A stretch of 64,000 bases of DNA, from NCBI GenBank assembly GCA_002110485.1, contig MOWL01000005.1, positions 248,001 to 312,000 on the forward strand, given 5' to 3'. Both the position numbers and the translations under genes were made by a program. Origin of the DNA: Emergomyces orientalis (lineage: Eukaryota > Ascomycota > Eurotiomycetes > Onygenales > Ajellomycetaceae). Positions 12,640-24,876 of the stretch are shown here, piece after piece. Under the pieces are notes generated by a model. That model did not search any database, was not told where the DNA came from, and saw nothing but the letters and a program-made list of their open reading frames with translations. How positions within the stretch are numbered: position 1 is the stretch's first letter; every line of letters begins with the position of its first letter.

Positions 12640-15585
12640 ATGTTCCAAAATACCCCACTATCAATCAGCCGTAAACGAGTTTTTGATTCCGTCTTCCCTC
12701 CGGTTCCATTGAGCAGCATATCTCCGACCCCAGTGTCAAGCCCAGTCCAGAGTTTTACACCAGCTGGAGAGTCTTTTGGCAGCGAGCACAACCAACAAAG
12801 CGCTCCCCAACCCTCGGAACCAGAAAATGTGCCAGAACAGGTCACTTGGGATCGAGCGTGGCATACCGCGACTACGTTTCTCTCTATACCCAATGAGGGC
12901 TTCGGAAACAACGGAAATGGAGATGATGACGAAACACGGGATGAGGAGACATTGTTGAGACGGTGGGCAAAGGGTCTTCCGCCCCAAGTGGTGTCAGACA
13001 GCCTATTTTATGTCGGGGCAGATTCCTCACCCGGGAAAGCTTTGCGGCAGGGCTCAAAGGAGGGTGACGTGAAGGAATGGTATTTGAGCGAGATGCGTAG
13101 ACACTTTCTAACAAATTTCCGGGATTTTCTGGTTAGGGTTCGTTCTCGTGGATTTCCCCTGTAATTCTTCTGTTGCACCTCATATGCTATACTTGCTTTG
13201 GCTAATGGTTTGATCATTGGTGCACTTTAGGGATTGAAAGTTAGAAATCAACCTGATACCTTAATGAAGCTGGTTCGATATCTACGTTTAATAAAACACA
13301 TCTACCTCACACCTTTTCTCCTATACTTATCTCCACTGATGGACCCCCCAAACCAAGAGCAAGCTTTCACTCGGTTACAACGGAACTTCCATACTATCGT
13401 CACGTTTGCACTCCCTCCTGCAGATATTTCATACCTACTCTCTGAAGAACTTGCTACACAGAGCTTAGTTATCCTAGGGGTTCATAACGAAGAGGACGAG
13501 GATCCTGCTTTTGAAGATGATAATATGGGCGGGAATGGTATGGAAATTGACCAGAAATTCACCACTTCGTATAGACATTGGAAAAATGAATCATCGCCAA
13601 AACGAAAACTGCAAATGATCAGTGGCGAAAATGAGGAAGTTGCGCAAACCAGAAATCGGCTTCTGCATCTATTAGAGGGACTTCAGGAGGTTGGGCTTGG
13701 GGGAAGTAAAGGCCAAAAGATATTTGCGGGCGTGATGAATAATATGTTAACAGAGTTTGTTACGTCTTCCTATGCGGGCCAATGGGAATCCCCATCGCTT
13801 GTCAGAGAACATTTGCGGCAGTGGACAGAGAATGTCTTCGCGCGGTTAGTGGTACGGGTTCTACACATTTTCAAACCAAATGACGCCGAAGGGGGCCTCC
13901 TCGAGGAACGTCTGGATGTCACGCTGAGTGACGTTGAGAGGTGGCAAGAAATGGGGATTGCACGACTAGGCGCCCTTCGGATCAGTGAGCTTTTCGATGT
14001 CATTATCGAGTGGGATTCTAGCAGCGGCGCAATCGAAGACTTAAAACATTACGCGACTAATCCTTCTACGCGACTATATCTCGTTAGCTCCTTTGTTTCT
14101 ATGTTGATGCAACGACTTCTTCACCCAGGCGCCTCAACTGTTGAAATATTGCAAATTTATATCTCAATCATCCGCGCCTTTACCCAGCTAGACCCAAGGG
14201 GAGTGCTTCTAAATCATGTTGCTCGACCAATTCGAAGATATTTAAGAGACCGTGACGATACTGTGAAGGTCATCGTGGGAGGGCTGCTAGCCGATACTGT
14301 GGACGCCGACGGACTGCCCATCACTACAAGTTCAGATACTCTTGTTGAATTAGCGATTGAGTTGTCAAAAGCACATGAACTTTTGCTTCAGGACGATTCT
14401 GGCGAACTGGATTGGGATGACATGAGCTGGATGCCAGATCCGATAGACGTTGCTACGGATTACAAGAAGTCCAAGAACTCCGATGTCATTGGCAGTTTAA
14501 TAAGCCTCTTTGATACAAAAGAGGCCTTTGTGAGTGAGCTTCAGAAAGTTCTTGGCGAGCGGCTGCTTAAGAAAAGCGAAAATTATGATTTGGAAGTATC
14601 CTTGTTGGAATTGCTGAAGCTTCGATTTGGCGATTCAGCTCTCCAAGCTTGTCAAGTTATGCTCCGCGATGTCCAAAGCTCGGAACGCGTCGATTCGTCC
14701 ATCCGCGCAGACCAGAAGCTCGAAAACACAGAAAATCCTCTACAACCGGCTGACAGCGCACCCGAGCTGCACGCTAAGATTCTGTCTCGCCTTTTCTGGC
14801 CTACCTTGCAAAACCCTCAATTCACAGTTCCCCCGGAAATCGCCTTATTACAAGAGAAATACTCCGCCGGCTTCGAATCATTGAAACAATCCCGCAAGCT
14901 CACCTGGCTCAACGGCTTGGGCCAAGTTACCGTCGAACTCGACCTCGAAGATCGCGTGTTCACAGCCGAAGTCGCAACCTGGCAAGCTGCCGTAATATAT
15001 GCATTCCAATCACCTAACTCATCTCCTTCCCCGCCCACCCCCGTAACCAAAACCATCTCTGAACTCTCCCAGCAACTCGGAATGTCCCCCTCCCTCGTCC
15101 GTAGCGCCTGTCTTTTCTGGCTCAGCAAACGCATCCTTGCAGAACCGCAACCTGACACCTTCCGCGTCCTAGAAACAATACCAGACGAAGAAGACGAAAA
15201 TGACCCACCCCACACAAGTGGTGAAGCTACCACTGCTGGTCCCTCCTCCACGGGACCAAACGCACCTGGCACCACCGGCCCGTCGTCAACAAATTTTTCT
15301 TCTGCAAATGCTGTCGCAGCCGCAGAAGCGGCTGAAGCAGCAGCGACCAAAGAATCAGCAGACGCCGCAGCGATGGCGAAGATGGACCTGTACTGGCAAT
15401 TTATTGTGGGCATGTTGACAAACCAGGGCGCGATGCCGTTGCAGCGGATCATCATGATGCTGAAGATCGTGGTGCCAGGTGGGTTCCCGTTTAGCAGTGA
15501 GGAACTCAGAGAGTTCTTGAGCCAGATGGTAGCGAAGGGGAAGTTGGAGGTTGTGAGTGGGGGGAGCTACAAGATTGTAGCATGA
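12640..15585 (+). CDS. APC2: Anaphase-promoting complex subunit 2 (cullin)
   Basis: Two exons are inferred: 12640 to about 13131 or 13137, and 13231-15585, giving roughly 950 residues. The intron acceptor (TTTAG at 13230) is clear; two in-frame donors lie six bases apart. The long second exon carries cullin repeats, then a cullin-homology region, and ends in the APC2-type winged-helix domain (LYWQFIVGMLTNQGAMPLQR, then GGSYKIVA at the C-terminus). Apc2 is the cullin scaffold of the APC/C ubiquitin ligase; its C-terminal part holds the RING subunit Apc11, and the complex directs mitotic cyclins and securin to the proteasome. Length fits fungal Apc2. The stretch before the winged helix is Ala/Thr/Ser-rich (about residues 820-870) and probably a flexible linker. 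It is followed on the opposite strand by an F-box gene; both belong to ubiquitin systems, which may be chance. Confidence 0.88.
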
Positions 15586-16065
15586 GCCCTGTGAATAGTG
15601 ATGTTATATATTTCATAATGATGGGCGGGCGTTTCTAGATGACCTATTTGAGCATCCCTTTTTCTCGTACTGGCTCATAGCGGGGCAGTATATTTTTTTA
15701 CTCAGTGGCATTGGGTGGATATCCTTCAAGTTTATGCTGGTTTTGTTAATCCCTTTCATTTACGGTCGAAACATGATACCCTTCCTTCGATTCCCTGTTT
15801 CGTCTAATAGTTTTCCCGCTACTCGTATGTATATTCAATGAGTCTGATATATCCAGTAGATAAGTTTTAACAAACAAAATGCAGTTTTCTCCAAGAGCAA
15901 ATACACAGTTTTCCAACGCGAAATATGCAATACGAAATATAAAACCTCTAAATCATCGAGAACATCAGAAATGAAAAATGAAAATCCGTGCGCCCATTGT
16001 TTTAAGAATCGTAAATCATATATGCAAAGCAGAAAACAAACCAGCAAGCACCAGGGAAGCAACCA
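15586..16065. other. Convergent spacer between APC2 and F-box gene
   Basis: The two genes converge here, so this 480-bp AT-rich stretch should hold both 3' UTRs. Nothing else is supported. Confidence 0.7.
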
Positions 16066-17857
16066 CTATCCCATCCCCCACCCCCGAACCCTCCTAAACA
16101 CAAACGCCCTATCATTCCGCAATCCAAACTCCGCCCAATCATCCGTGAGTCGATTATAGCTCCAAAACCCTTTCCACATCAGCTTTGTATTTTTCGACGC
16201 GTTTGACGGCGATGTCGTGCTCTCCCCCGCAAGCCGACCACCGCTAGTTGATCGGAGAGCCAGGTGCATTGTATACGTATATTTTGAGTCCGCGCCTTCA
16301 GTTTCGACAAACAGATCGCGAGGATCTGGAAGTAAATCATTACCATTAGCAACAGAGGACGCAGTTGGTGCTACTGGGAGAAATTTGCTTGGCGGTGGAG
16401 TGGGGTTGGCTAGGGCTGTCGTTGTTATTGTTGGAGCGCCGGTCGACGTTCCGGGCTCTTCGGATACCGGGGGTGGTAGGTAGGGGTTGTTAAGGTGCCA
16501 TCGGCCTCGAAGGCAGCTTTTCAGTGCGGTAGCAGCAACTGGGGGAATTGGGTTCGCAACAGGAACCACCGTTTGACCAGTATCCGAAGTGTGATGGTGG
16601 TGTCGACGATGGGCGTGCGTCCCAACATGTAGAGTTTCGAGGTTTTCTTTACTAATATAAGGAACGACGTCGACGGGCTCAGTAGTTGTGAGCAGGGAAA
16701 TTACGCTGCCGTCAGGATAGAAGCGCAAATATCGATAATATGTCACGATATGGATAGGAGTGTTCCAGGAGATATTCTGCAGAGCGGAATTTGCACCGGG
16801 TCTAGTGTAGTTAACGGTGCTGATGTAAATGCCTGTAAATCTGATCCGGGGGAATGCTTGGAATACTTGACTCCACGACAAAAGGGGCTTTGGGATCTGC
16901 AAATGAGACTGTTCGAAAGGGAAGAGTGTGAACTTTGGCAAAAACGAGTCTATCCGATGCCATCTCACATCACATACAAAGTCGTAGTGCATGGCACCGA
17001 ACCCGAATTCAGACCCCTGACACAGCCTCCTCCATATGTGCTTCTCGTGGTCAAAATGGTATGCCAGTCTTTTACATACAAGGGACAGACGTCCGAAGGC
17101 AGCGGGATCCAAAAGAGCCACATGCCAGAGAATTTCCACAAGCACTTCAGGTGGGACTTTTGAGATGGGGCAGGGCGGGGGTGGCGCATCCTCAATAATT
17201 GGGTCAGCACCGAGAATGGGACTCGCGGCGAAGGAAGCAATTAGCTCAGCTGTGGATAAATTGGGCCCTTCCTGTGAATGATGGGCGGTATTTGGAACGG
17301 CAACCGGAACTGTTGAAGAGTTTATGCCAGCCACTTTCAAGGTGGGAGGGAAGTGCTTTTTCCTGTATTCTTGGTCGACCTTGGAATCAAGCTAACAAGA
17401 GGGTTAGCTTTTCAGTAGAAGGAGACATTTAGTCATTTGGATGTGAGTTTACCCTATAAGCTTTCCTGTACAGGTCTAAGCTTGATCCTAGGTTCCCTTG
17501 AGCTTCCTTCTGTGCCGCAGCCTCAAAATGCTCGAGCGCAGACGTCGGCGGTTTCTCCGGCTGGCGATGGAAAAAGTCATCATCGCCAGAAGTAACATGC
17601 AACGCCCGCATCTGCTCTACCGGTTCCTCATGATTGTGCGGCGCAAATGTTCCCTCTAATGTTTCCAGTTCCTCCTCATCTACCTGGTCCGCAGCTGGGT
17701 GTCGCGGCGGTAATTTATGGGTCGATGCTGCATCAGAAAACGGCTGTGCAGTCTGTCGAGGATTTGGCCTTGAAGCAATAGCCCCCCTAGCCCGTGCAGA
17801 GACTTCCTCCCGCCATTGGCGTCGGAAAGACTCAAGTTCATCGTTATTTGGTTCCAT
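16066..17857 (-). CDS. pof7: F-box protein of the Pof7/Hrt3/FBXO9 type
   Basis: Exons 17857-17453 and 17391-16066 join in phase 0 across a 61-bp intron, giving 576 residues. The start at 17857 (MEPNNDELESFRRQWREEV) is preferred over an in-frame ATG 57 bases upstream because the sequence after it looks conserved. A TPR-like helix pair (ALEHFEAAAQKEAQGNLGSS, about residues 106-135) spans the intron, and a canonical F-box follows at about 210-259 (PPEVLVEILWHV, LSLVCKRLA, IWRRLC). The C-terminal region includes a YYRYLRFYPDGSVI core typical of this family and ends with MWKGFWSYNRLTDDW. FBXO9-family proteins act as substrate receptors in SCF ubiquitin ligases. A His-rich stretch (RRHHHH) and Pro/Thr-rich loops interrupt the C-terminal half. 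Substrate is unknown. It lies tail-to-tail with APC2 and head-to-head with the mitochondrial carrier. Confidence 0.85.
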
Positions 17858-18589
17858 TGCAGCGGGGTGCTGCTGTGTTTGGCATTCAGAGAGGCTTTTA
17901 ATGGTGATGGTCAACCGTAGGAAACAACAAATCTTTCCAGCCTAACCTCTATATAGACATGTCAAACAACATACAAATCCATTTTTATCAATATTAATGT
18001 GCACTTTAGCATGTAGATGCTTGTTTTTTCTAATATCTACTTCGCCATCCCCATACGGTTTTGATGTCAGGGTTGGACCTTCTGCGGTCTTCACGCTAAA
18101 TTAAATATGGTTTAGTGTCGGCTGATTACCTCATTCACCCCCGCGCTTCTTCGGCAAATCTCGGCCGTATCGGGTCTAGATTTCTCCGGTCGGAACCTCA
18201 TTTTTGCCCAATTCGGTTAACGCCTTCGGATTGGCCGTTACCGCTTAGTGATCCGTCTATCAACTTTTTTTGACTATTCTTTTCTCGTGGTTTGCCACTT
18301 GGAACCTCCAGTCACCACTTATCTCCGCTCTGTCAAATTTCTGTTGTGCCTTGGATCTCCTGCTGCGGATATGCATGCGTCGGAGTGAGATATATCGACC
18401 CTGACTTTTTTTCCAAGAGAACCCTTCTCTGGTTTGGCCTCTCACTACTGTCTCCGGCAAAACGGATGAATGTCTGTTTATGTGGGTGTCCCGACGCGGC
18501 CACATTTGCAAGAGACATACACAAAAGAAGGGGAACCCGGTGATTTTGGAGAAAGGAAGGCGTCACTACACCATGAGACAACGGTACCG
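17858..18589. promoter_or_regulatory. Shared divergent promoter region, F-box gene / MTM1
   Basis: About 730 bp separate two divergent start codons, so both promoters must lie here. The sequence includes TTTTT-rich runs near the carrier side and no supported gene. No specific factor site is claimed. Confidence 0.6.
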
Positions 18590-20086
18590 ATGGCTGCCAG
18601 CAATGCAAGTGGAAGCTCAGGAGGCCATACTGGAGCTCACCAGGAATACAACAATGTTTCCGCAACCCAAAAGATGATGTCAGCGACGTGGGGCAGTTTG
18701 TTAACCTCTTTACTCGGTATGATATACTGATAGATATACTGTTTAGCCATTTGGTATGAGCTGCTGACATCGACTCCAGTGACGCCTCTCGATGTTGTTC
18801 GTGTTCGCCTACAATCCCAAACCCCTGTTCTCCGGGCCTCGCCAGAGATAATACCGTCCCCTCTTGTCGGCGGACTCCCCCCTAACTTGGGTGTGACGGC
18901 CTGTTGTCGAGAAGTGTTCTGGGTTGGAAACAATGCCCAATTCTGCATGGTGGGCCCGAACGGTCCGGCGCTCAATAGTGCGCCTACAGGCGGGGGTGCT
19001 GGCTGTGCGGTAGAAGAAACTCAGCGAAGGACATTCACCTCCACCTTTGACGGACTTCGCAAGATTGCCAGAAATGAAGGCGCTGTATCACTATGGCGAG
19101 GCCTCAGCCCAACCCTAGTGATGGCCGTACCAGCAAATGTTATCTACTTTACTGGCTACGACTGGCTACGCTACGACATGAGAAGTCCCATCAACAAAAT
19201 CTTCAATGACACCTACGCTCCGCTGGTCGCAGGCGGGATAGCAAGAATCGCCGCTGCGTCGGTAATAAGCCCTATTGAAATGTTTCGGACACGATTGCAA
19301 GCGACGTCGGGGACGGGGACGGACCATTTTAAAAGCACACTCCGCCAGCTGCATCAAATGACACAGACGCAGGGGTACAGTTCCCTATGGCGGGGATTGA
19401 CACTTACCATGTGGCGCGACGTACCCTTCTCCGCTTTATACTGGTGGGGATATGAAACAGTAAAGACCGTCCTCACCGACGTGCGATTGAAGACTTTACC
19501 AGCCGCCCTCTTCGCAGAAGATCACCAACACCTCCACAGCGGTCGACGTACAACGCCCCCGCAACCACACCATGACAATACCATGACATTCCTCGACAGC
19601 TTCGCCGCCGGCGCCACATCCGGCGCTCTTGCTGCCTTCATCACTACTCCCTTCGACGTCGGCAAGACGCGCCAGCAGGTATTCCTGCACTGTGGCGACG
19701 AACCGGGCTCAAAAATGGCACCGGCGACAAAACTCGCCACCGCCAGCACTTCATTTACCACCTCCTCATTCTCCAAATTTACGTCCCCATTATCATCTTC
19801 GTCGCCGTCATCATCATCTAAAACGTCACAAATCCACCCGGAACAGTTATCCACGCCCCGTTTCCTGCTGCACATCTTCAAGGTGGAAGGTGTATCAGGT
19901 CTTTTTCGCGGCTGGGCAGCACGTTGTCTCAAGGTTGCGCCGGCATGCGCCATTATGATATCCAGTTATGAGGTTGGGAAGAAGATGGCGGGAAGGGTTA
20001 ACGAGCATCAGCATCAGCATCAACATCAACATCAACATCAACGTCAGGATCATGGTGGCACAGATGAGGACGGGGATCGAGTATGA
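18590..20086 (+). CDS. MTM1: Mitochondrial carrier, Mtm1/SLC25A39 type
   Basis: Exons 18590-18716 and 18780-20086 join across a 63-bp intron to give 477 residues. Three carrier signatures are visible: TPLDVVRVRLQ (from residue 44), SPIEMFRTRLQ and TPFDVGKTRQQ, plus six hydrophobic segments, so it is an inner-membrane SLC25 protein. The segment CCREVFW and later CAVEETQRRTFTSTFDGLRK are typical of Mtm1. Mtm1 and SLC25A39/40 are linked to mitochondrial glutathione import and manganese/iron handling. Between the first two membrane segments lie four cysteines (84, 85, 98 and 118), like the cysteine-bearing loop used by SLC25A39 for iron-sulfur sensing. A Ser/Thr-rich insert follows the third signature. 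The C-terminus is a (His-Gln)n run encoded by a CATCAR repeat. The split first carrier signature across the intron supports the exon model. Confidence 0.88.
20006..20041 (+). repeat. CATCAR hexanucleotide repeat in MTM1 tail
   Basis: Six tandem copies of CATCAG or CATCAA encode alternating His-Gln at the extreme C-terminus of the carrier. The run is in frame, so copy-number change would lengthen or shorten the tail by two residues per copy. Confidence 0.9.
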
Positions 20087-20743
20087 ACTTTTTTTTCTTG
20101 CCAGATATATGCACATGATATTCCTTTTCTGTTTTCTGTCATCTTTTTCTTAATATAATAATTTACTCTACTTTATGCATCTTTCCTTCTCTTCAATTTT
20201 TTTTTTTGATATTTGGATTTGATCTCCCCTTTTCATTCTCTTTTTGTCTTGTTTCAGCTTTCTCGTTCTCCAACATGCCATGTAGGCGATTTTTTTCCCC
20301 TATCTTTTTCATACCTCTTTGGCTACCATTTACATTATTTCAAGCGATAAATGGAAAGGAGTTGGCGGATCATACTTCTTATATACTTACTATACATACA
20401 TATCTGTAAATACCATAGGCGAAAATCAAGCGGAATTTATTTCGTATACTACCCATATGCATTTTGAGGCATGCTTGGACGTACCGTACTTCAACTTATG
20501 GGAGTAGAGTATTGCTCGCTAACCTCTTGTAGCCATTCAAAAGGCTGCCTGCCCGGCTGCTACAATATGGTTTTCACACAGCTGAACTTGCAACATAGGC
20601 AACACCGGTATATAAAAAGACATCTTCACTCACAATATCCCCGCCATCAAATGGAAATACAGACAATCAGAGAGAATATTTCCTCCTGACCTAGCAAAGG
20701 GCATAAATACTGACACCTCCTGGTTGAGGATAACATATGCATG
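20087..20743. other. Spacer between MTM1 and tRNA-Glu
   Basis: T-rich 3' flank of the carrier gene, with no supported coding sequence. Downstream it becomes the 5' flank of the tRNA gene. Confidence 0.6.
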
Positions 20744-20815
20744 TCCCATATGGTGTAGTGGCTAACATCAGCGTCTCTCACACGCTAGCCGGGGGTTCGA
20801 TTCCCCCTATGGGAG
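20744..20815 (+). tRNA. tRNA-Glu (anticodon CTC)
   Basis: A 72-nt cloverleaf can be drawn by hand. The seven-base acceptor stem TCCCATA pairs fully with TATGGGA, followed by discriminator G. The anticodon stem is AGCGT/ACGCT around the loop CTCTCAC, putting anticodon CTC at 20777-20779, which reads GAG. The T arm is GGGGG-TTCGATT-CCCCC with a perfect stem. There is no intron. A T-run at 20823-20831 just downstream would serve as a pol III terminator. Confidence 0.96.
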
Positions 20816-21854
20816 AAACAATTTTTTTTTATTTCTTTTTTTATTTTTTACGCTCCCTTCCTTCGGTTTAATCTTTGCCATGTATATATATAGTTGCCTA
20901 AATCTAGAATAATATTGAAATGAAGTAAAAATTAACCACCAAAAAAGCTATCTTTTCAGTAAGCCAACAAGCCCTTTCAAATCCTGATTTCAAGGTTTGA
21001 TGCCAAGCCAATCGAGGCAGCCAGGCGCCAAAATGATTCTATATATCCAGACGCTGGGTTTAATCTGCAAAAGTTTCCAAACGTCATTTCAATTCATTTC
21101 CTCCCCTGGAGAGAAGAACAGACCGAATATCAGGTAGCGTTACCACAACACTCGATGAAACCAAAATACCACCTACCTTGTTTGGACAGCTGTATTACTA
21201 GGTAGGTACTAGGTACCTAGGACCTGGGTATGCCTCGAAAGAAATAATGCAGGGGGTCGATAACATCGAGAATACACAGTATCTGGATAGAAAAGCGCAT
21301 ATCACATCAAAGGGAAAGAAAAAGAAAGAAGAAAAGAAGCTTCATCACCCTACTGCGTAGAGAGAGCTTTCTCGTCCCCACCGCTGAAACACAGATCAAA
21401 CCGAGAAAAACCCGTGTAAGCTGATGATGGGCGGTTTTCCCTCTTCCCCCTTTGCCCCTTTCTCTTCCTATCCTGAGCCGCGCATGAATTTTAAATGAAA
21501 AAACGAAAAAAAAAAAAAAAATTTTTTGAAAAATGAAAGTGAAAAATTTAAACACATTATGCAGAAGAAGACAGAAGAAAAAAAAAGGAAAGAAAACGTT
21601 TATGCATTATTTTTCGTATAACTTCCGAGTTACTGTAAGGCAAGAACAAAGAAAAAGAAAAGAAAAGAAAACGAGAGTATGTCGTGCATGAACGAGGGAA
21701 ATTAAAAATAATAAAAAATTAAGAAATCACTAATTGAGCTAATGAAGGGAGACCGGCCCAGGCGGATTTGAGTGAAAAGGATAATAAATAAGTAAATAAA
21801 ATAAAATATAAAAGCCAGAGAGAGAGCTGGATCCTGGAGGAGGCTTGATTAAGG

Positions 21855-21881
21855 CTGGAGCTGGAGCTGGAGCTGGAGCTG
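21855..21881. repeat. CTGGAG hexamer tandem repeat
   Basis: Slightly more than four perfect copies of CTGGAG. It is not in a supported coding frame. Confidence 0.9.
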
Positions 21882-22444
21882 GGTTTGCAGCTGCTGGAGC
21901 TTGTCCTTCTTGCCCCGGTTCAAGAGATACGTAGTCTGTAGGTATATTATTATTGTCACGTTTCTGTCACGGCTCACGAGTCATTTACTGGACGCTGGGT
22001 TGGGCGGCAATACAGGGGGAGCCGAGCTGAGCTGAACTGGGGGAGAGCTGGGTTTAGCAAAGGGAGGGTTGATTCGGGCCCTCGGGTTGGGGCGGTAATT
22101 AAAACCATAAGAAAAAAAAAAAAAATCTGCTTTCGCGTGGGGAGAACCCTAAACTAAAAGAGGAAGTGAAAAAGAAGAACCTTGGAATGGACGGATAGGA
22201 TGGGCCGTCATAGGAAAGAATTAGAAGGGAAAAAAAAGAAAAAAGAAAAAAAAAAACAAGGGCCAAGGAAATGGATAAAGCGGGAGGCGAGGGTTGGGGA
22301 GGTGAAACTTGCAGAGGGTGAGAGAGAGCGAGAGTTCTCCCACTCTCTGGCAGTTGTGTGAGGGGTAAGAGTAGGGCTAGTTGGCCTCGAGGCTAAAATA
22401 AGAGAGATTACTGCGTAATGATACAACCAAGGGGAACCAGGGCC

Positions 22445-22478
22445 GGGGGAAGGGGTAAGGGTAAGGGTTAGAGGGGGG
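22445..22478 (+). other. G-rich block, possible G-quadruplex, telomere-like units
   Basis: Five G runs (lengths 5, 4, 3, 3 and 6) are separated by loops of two to six bases, including GGGTAAGGGTAAGGGTTAG, close to the TTAGGG telomere unit. The pattern meets the usual G-quadruplex rule on the plus strand. There is no sign of a chromosome end. Confidence 0.6.
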
Positions 22479-23928
22479 ACTTTGAATGGCCAGCGATCCC
22501 CCTCACACATTTATGATTTTATTTGATTTTGATTTTATGTCGCCCGCTTTTCTTTTGCTGGGAAAAGGACGGGTAACGTACAGGTAGTGTAAGGTCCAGG
22601 TACAGCACAAGCTGGAGAGAGCTATAGCTGCGAGAAATGGCACCTGTACCAGTGCCTGTGCCTGTTCACTGTGTTTGAGCTCGGAATGAGGTAATGATGT
22701 AGTGTAGATATCTATATTGAGGTAGGCTATGCTCTTTGCATTATTGTGTCACATTTAAAATATGTGAAGGAGGGAGATCAATAGCTTTGTTACAGTAGCG
22801 AAGTTAGCTGTTGGCTGCCCAATTTCTATTTATTACTTTTGAGCTGTGGATAGCTTGGGTAAAACAGGCGAGCAGCCAGCCCAACCGAGGGAAGAAAAAT
22901 AAGGTAGCTGCAGTAGCTGTCTGGAGATAAAAGATAAAGAAATTCTTGATTGATCCTAAAAACAAATTAACAATAGCACTCTTCAAGCAGTAATTTTTTT
23001 TTTCCCGGGGTAACAAGGTGATTTAGTAGCTGATAACTTACAGTTAGCCGTGCAATTCGCCATTTAACCAACCTACTCGCAAACAAGCAGCCCCAAACCC
23101 CTCGTTCTACCCGGCCTGACCCCTCCAAGAAGAATGCGACAAATTATCGTCGACAGCCAAACTAAACACGCCAGACAGGAAGCTAACTTGCGGCTAAGAA
23201 AAAGCAACAAGAGGAGCAATCAATCAACTAGCTCCCAGCTCCCCCCAGCTCTCCAGAGTCAAGACTCATGGCTTCCCCCTCCCCTCCCCTCCCCTCCTCT
23301 GCTCTGCTCTCGCCCCTCTTCCAACTCTCCGCCGTCTTAGGCAAGGTCCGAGAGAGAGAGAAGGGGGACAAACTAGAGCAACAGGATGCCGGCACACCGT
23401 TACAGCCATGCCAGGGCTGTCATCATCCCAAATCATCCCAAATCGGGCCCGATGGTCGCCAGCGGATGTAACTATCCCCCATTTTATTTAAACGATTACT
23501 GCTACCACTATTATTTTATAATTCCAATATTATTATTCGATATTTGTTTTAATGTGCAAGCGTGTGGCTGATGGACTGTACAAGTAATCGTAAAATAGTA
23601 GTAACTAGTAGTAGCAGTAATAGTAGTAATAGTAGTAGTACGGAGTAGCAGTTGATAGCACTATTAAGATTAAAAATAAAAAAATACATGTAGAATAGTG
23701 TCCTATCTTCTTCCCGCAGCTCTCTCCACCCGCGGCCATTTTCCCCTCCAGCTCTGCTCTGCTCTGCTCTGGTTTAGCTCTTCGTCCAGTTCTTGATCTT
23801 GATTCTCTCCTCTGGCTGTCTTGTCTTCCTTGCTCCGTACATCATCATCTTCTTCTTCTTCTTCTTTTTCTTCCCTTTCACCACCTTCTTGGGCCACCTA
23901 TACCCAAGGTACCAGGTACTGGCCAATT

Positions 23929-23959
23929 CCCCCCCCCCCCCCCCCCCCCACCCCCCCCC
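23929..23959. repeat. Poly-C tract (21 C, A, 9 C)
   Basis: A 21-base C run, one A and nine further C. Length is likely to be unreliable in sequencing and variable between isolates. Confidence 0.95.
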
Positions 23960-24876
23960 ATTCCAAGGTTTCATCACGATTATCACACTAAACCAGCAAC
24001 TCTAAACTACCTGTTTTGCATATATTTCACACCTATCTCGATTTTTTACCTCACAGCTGCAGAAACTATTTTATATATATATATGCATATATACATATCT
24101 CTCTACATATGACCACTCTCCACCTCCACCACTGCATATTCCAATCCGCCCCAACAAAAAAACAGCTCAGCTTTACCTCTCCTTCTTCCTTCTCTGCTTC
24201 TTCTTCTTCCTCTGCTTTCGCTTCGCCCTCCCCTAGCTCTCGTCTCCCATCGTCCTCCTCTTCTGACTGAACCTGGGACCTCAGACCTCCCCTGTTCTGC
24301 GGCTTAAAAGCCTTGGTTTTTTGCATCATATCTGGTTTCCAATTACTTGCTTCAATACCTACAGCTATTCTATCCTTACCTACCTGTCCACCCACCTCTA
24401 ATCGATCCCACTCCCTCCCTATTGACTCGTAACCATCCAACCCCACCGGATATCTAGCCAGTCGCCAACTGAGAGAACATGCGCAGCAGCTTTTCGCCTC
24501 AACAGCTCTCTTTCTGCCGCCTTGTCGTCACCAGCGCATCGATCGTAATTAACCCCATCCCAATCCTGATCGTCACCGCCCCCATCCTTAGCACCAGCAT
24601 CTGACCCGACTCGAACACCTCTCGATACAGCTTTATCGGCACATTAAAATATATACCCCCTGATCTCCATCATTTTCTTCCTACTCCTTGATTGTCTGGA
24701 CAATCCATTTATCTTTTTTATTATTATTCTTCTTCTTCTTATTCTTATTATTCTTTCTCTACGGTTTTGCGCAACGACCAAAGAATAAAAAGGAGCTAGG
24801 TAGCTAGGTGCCCGCTGCTTGCCGTTATCGAGTCCCCTCTCCCCGCCACCAACTCGAGAACTGAAAAAAGGGTTAC

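Larger units (their letters stand above)
20816..24876. other. 4 kb low-complexity spacer or long leader region
   Basis: No open frame here resembles a protein. The sequence is a mosaic of A-rich tracts (20820-22300), a CTGGAG hexamer repeat, a G-rich block at 22445-22478, TAG/TAA triplets (23590-23650), a 21-C tract and a pyrimidine-rich zone from about 23700 to 24860 leading to the next start codon. In filamentous fungi such layouts are usual for long promoters and 5' leaders of developmental regulators, so the downstream gene's transcript may begin well upstream; this is inference. Confidence 0.5.

Noticed and set aside
14817..15455. A 212-codon open frame on the minus strand
   Set aside because: It lies fully antisense to APC2 and its Ala/Ser-rich composition follows from the codons of the real gene.
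22456..22470. A telomere end
   Set aside because: Only two or three imperfect telomere-like units, flanked on both sides by ordinary sequence and genes.
24066..24446. A 126-codon minus-strand frame
   Set aside because: Glu/Lys-rich low-complexity reading of a pyrimidine-rich leader region.
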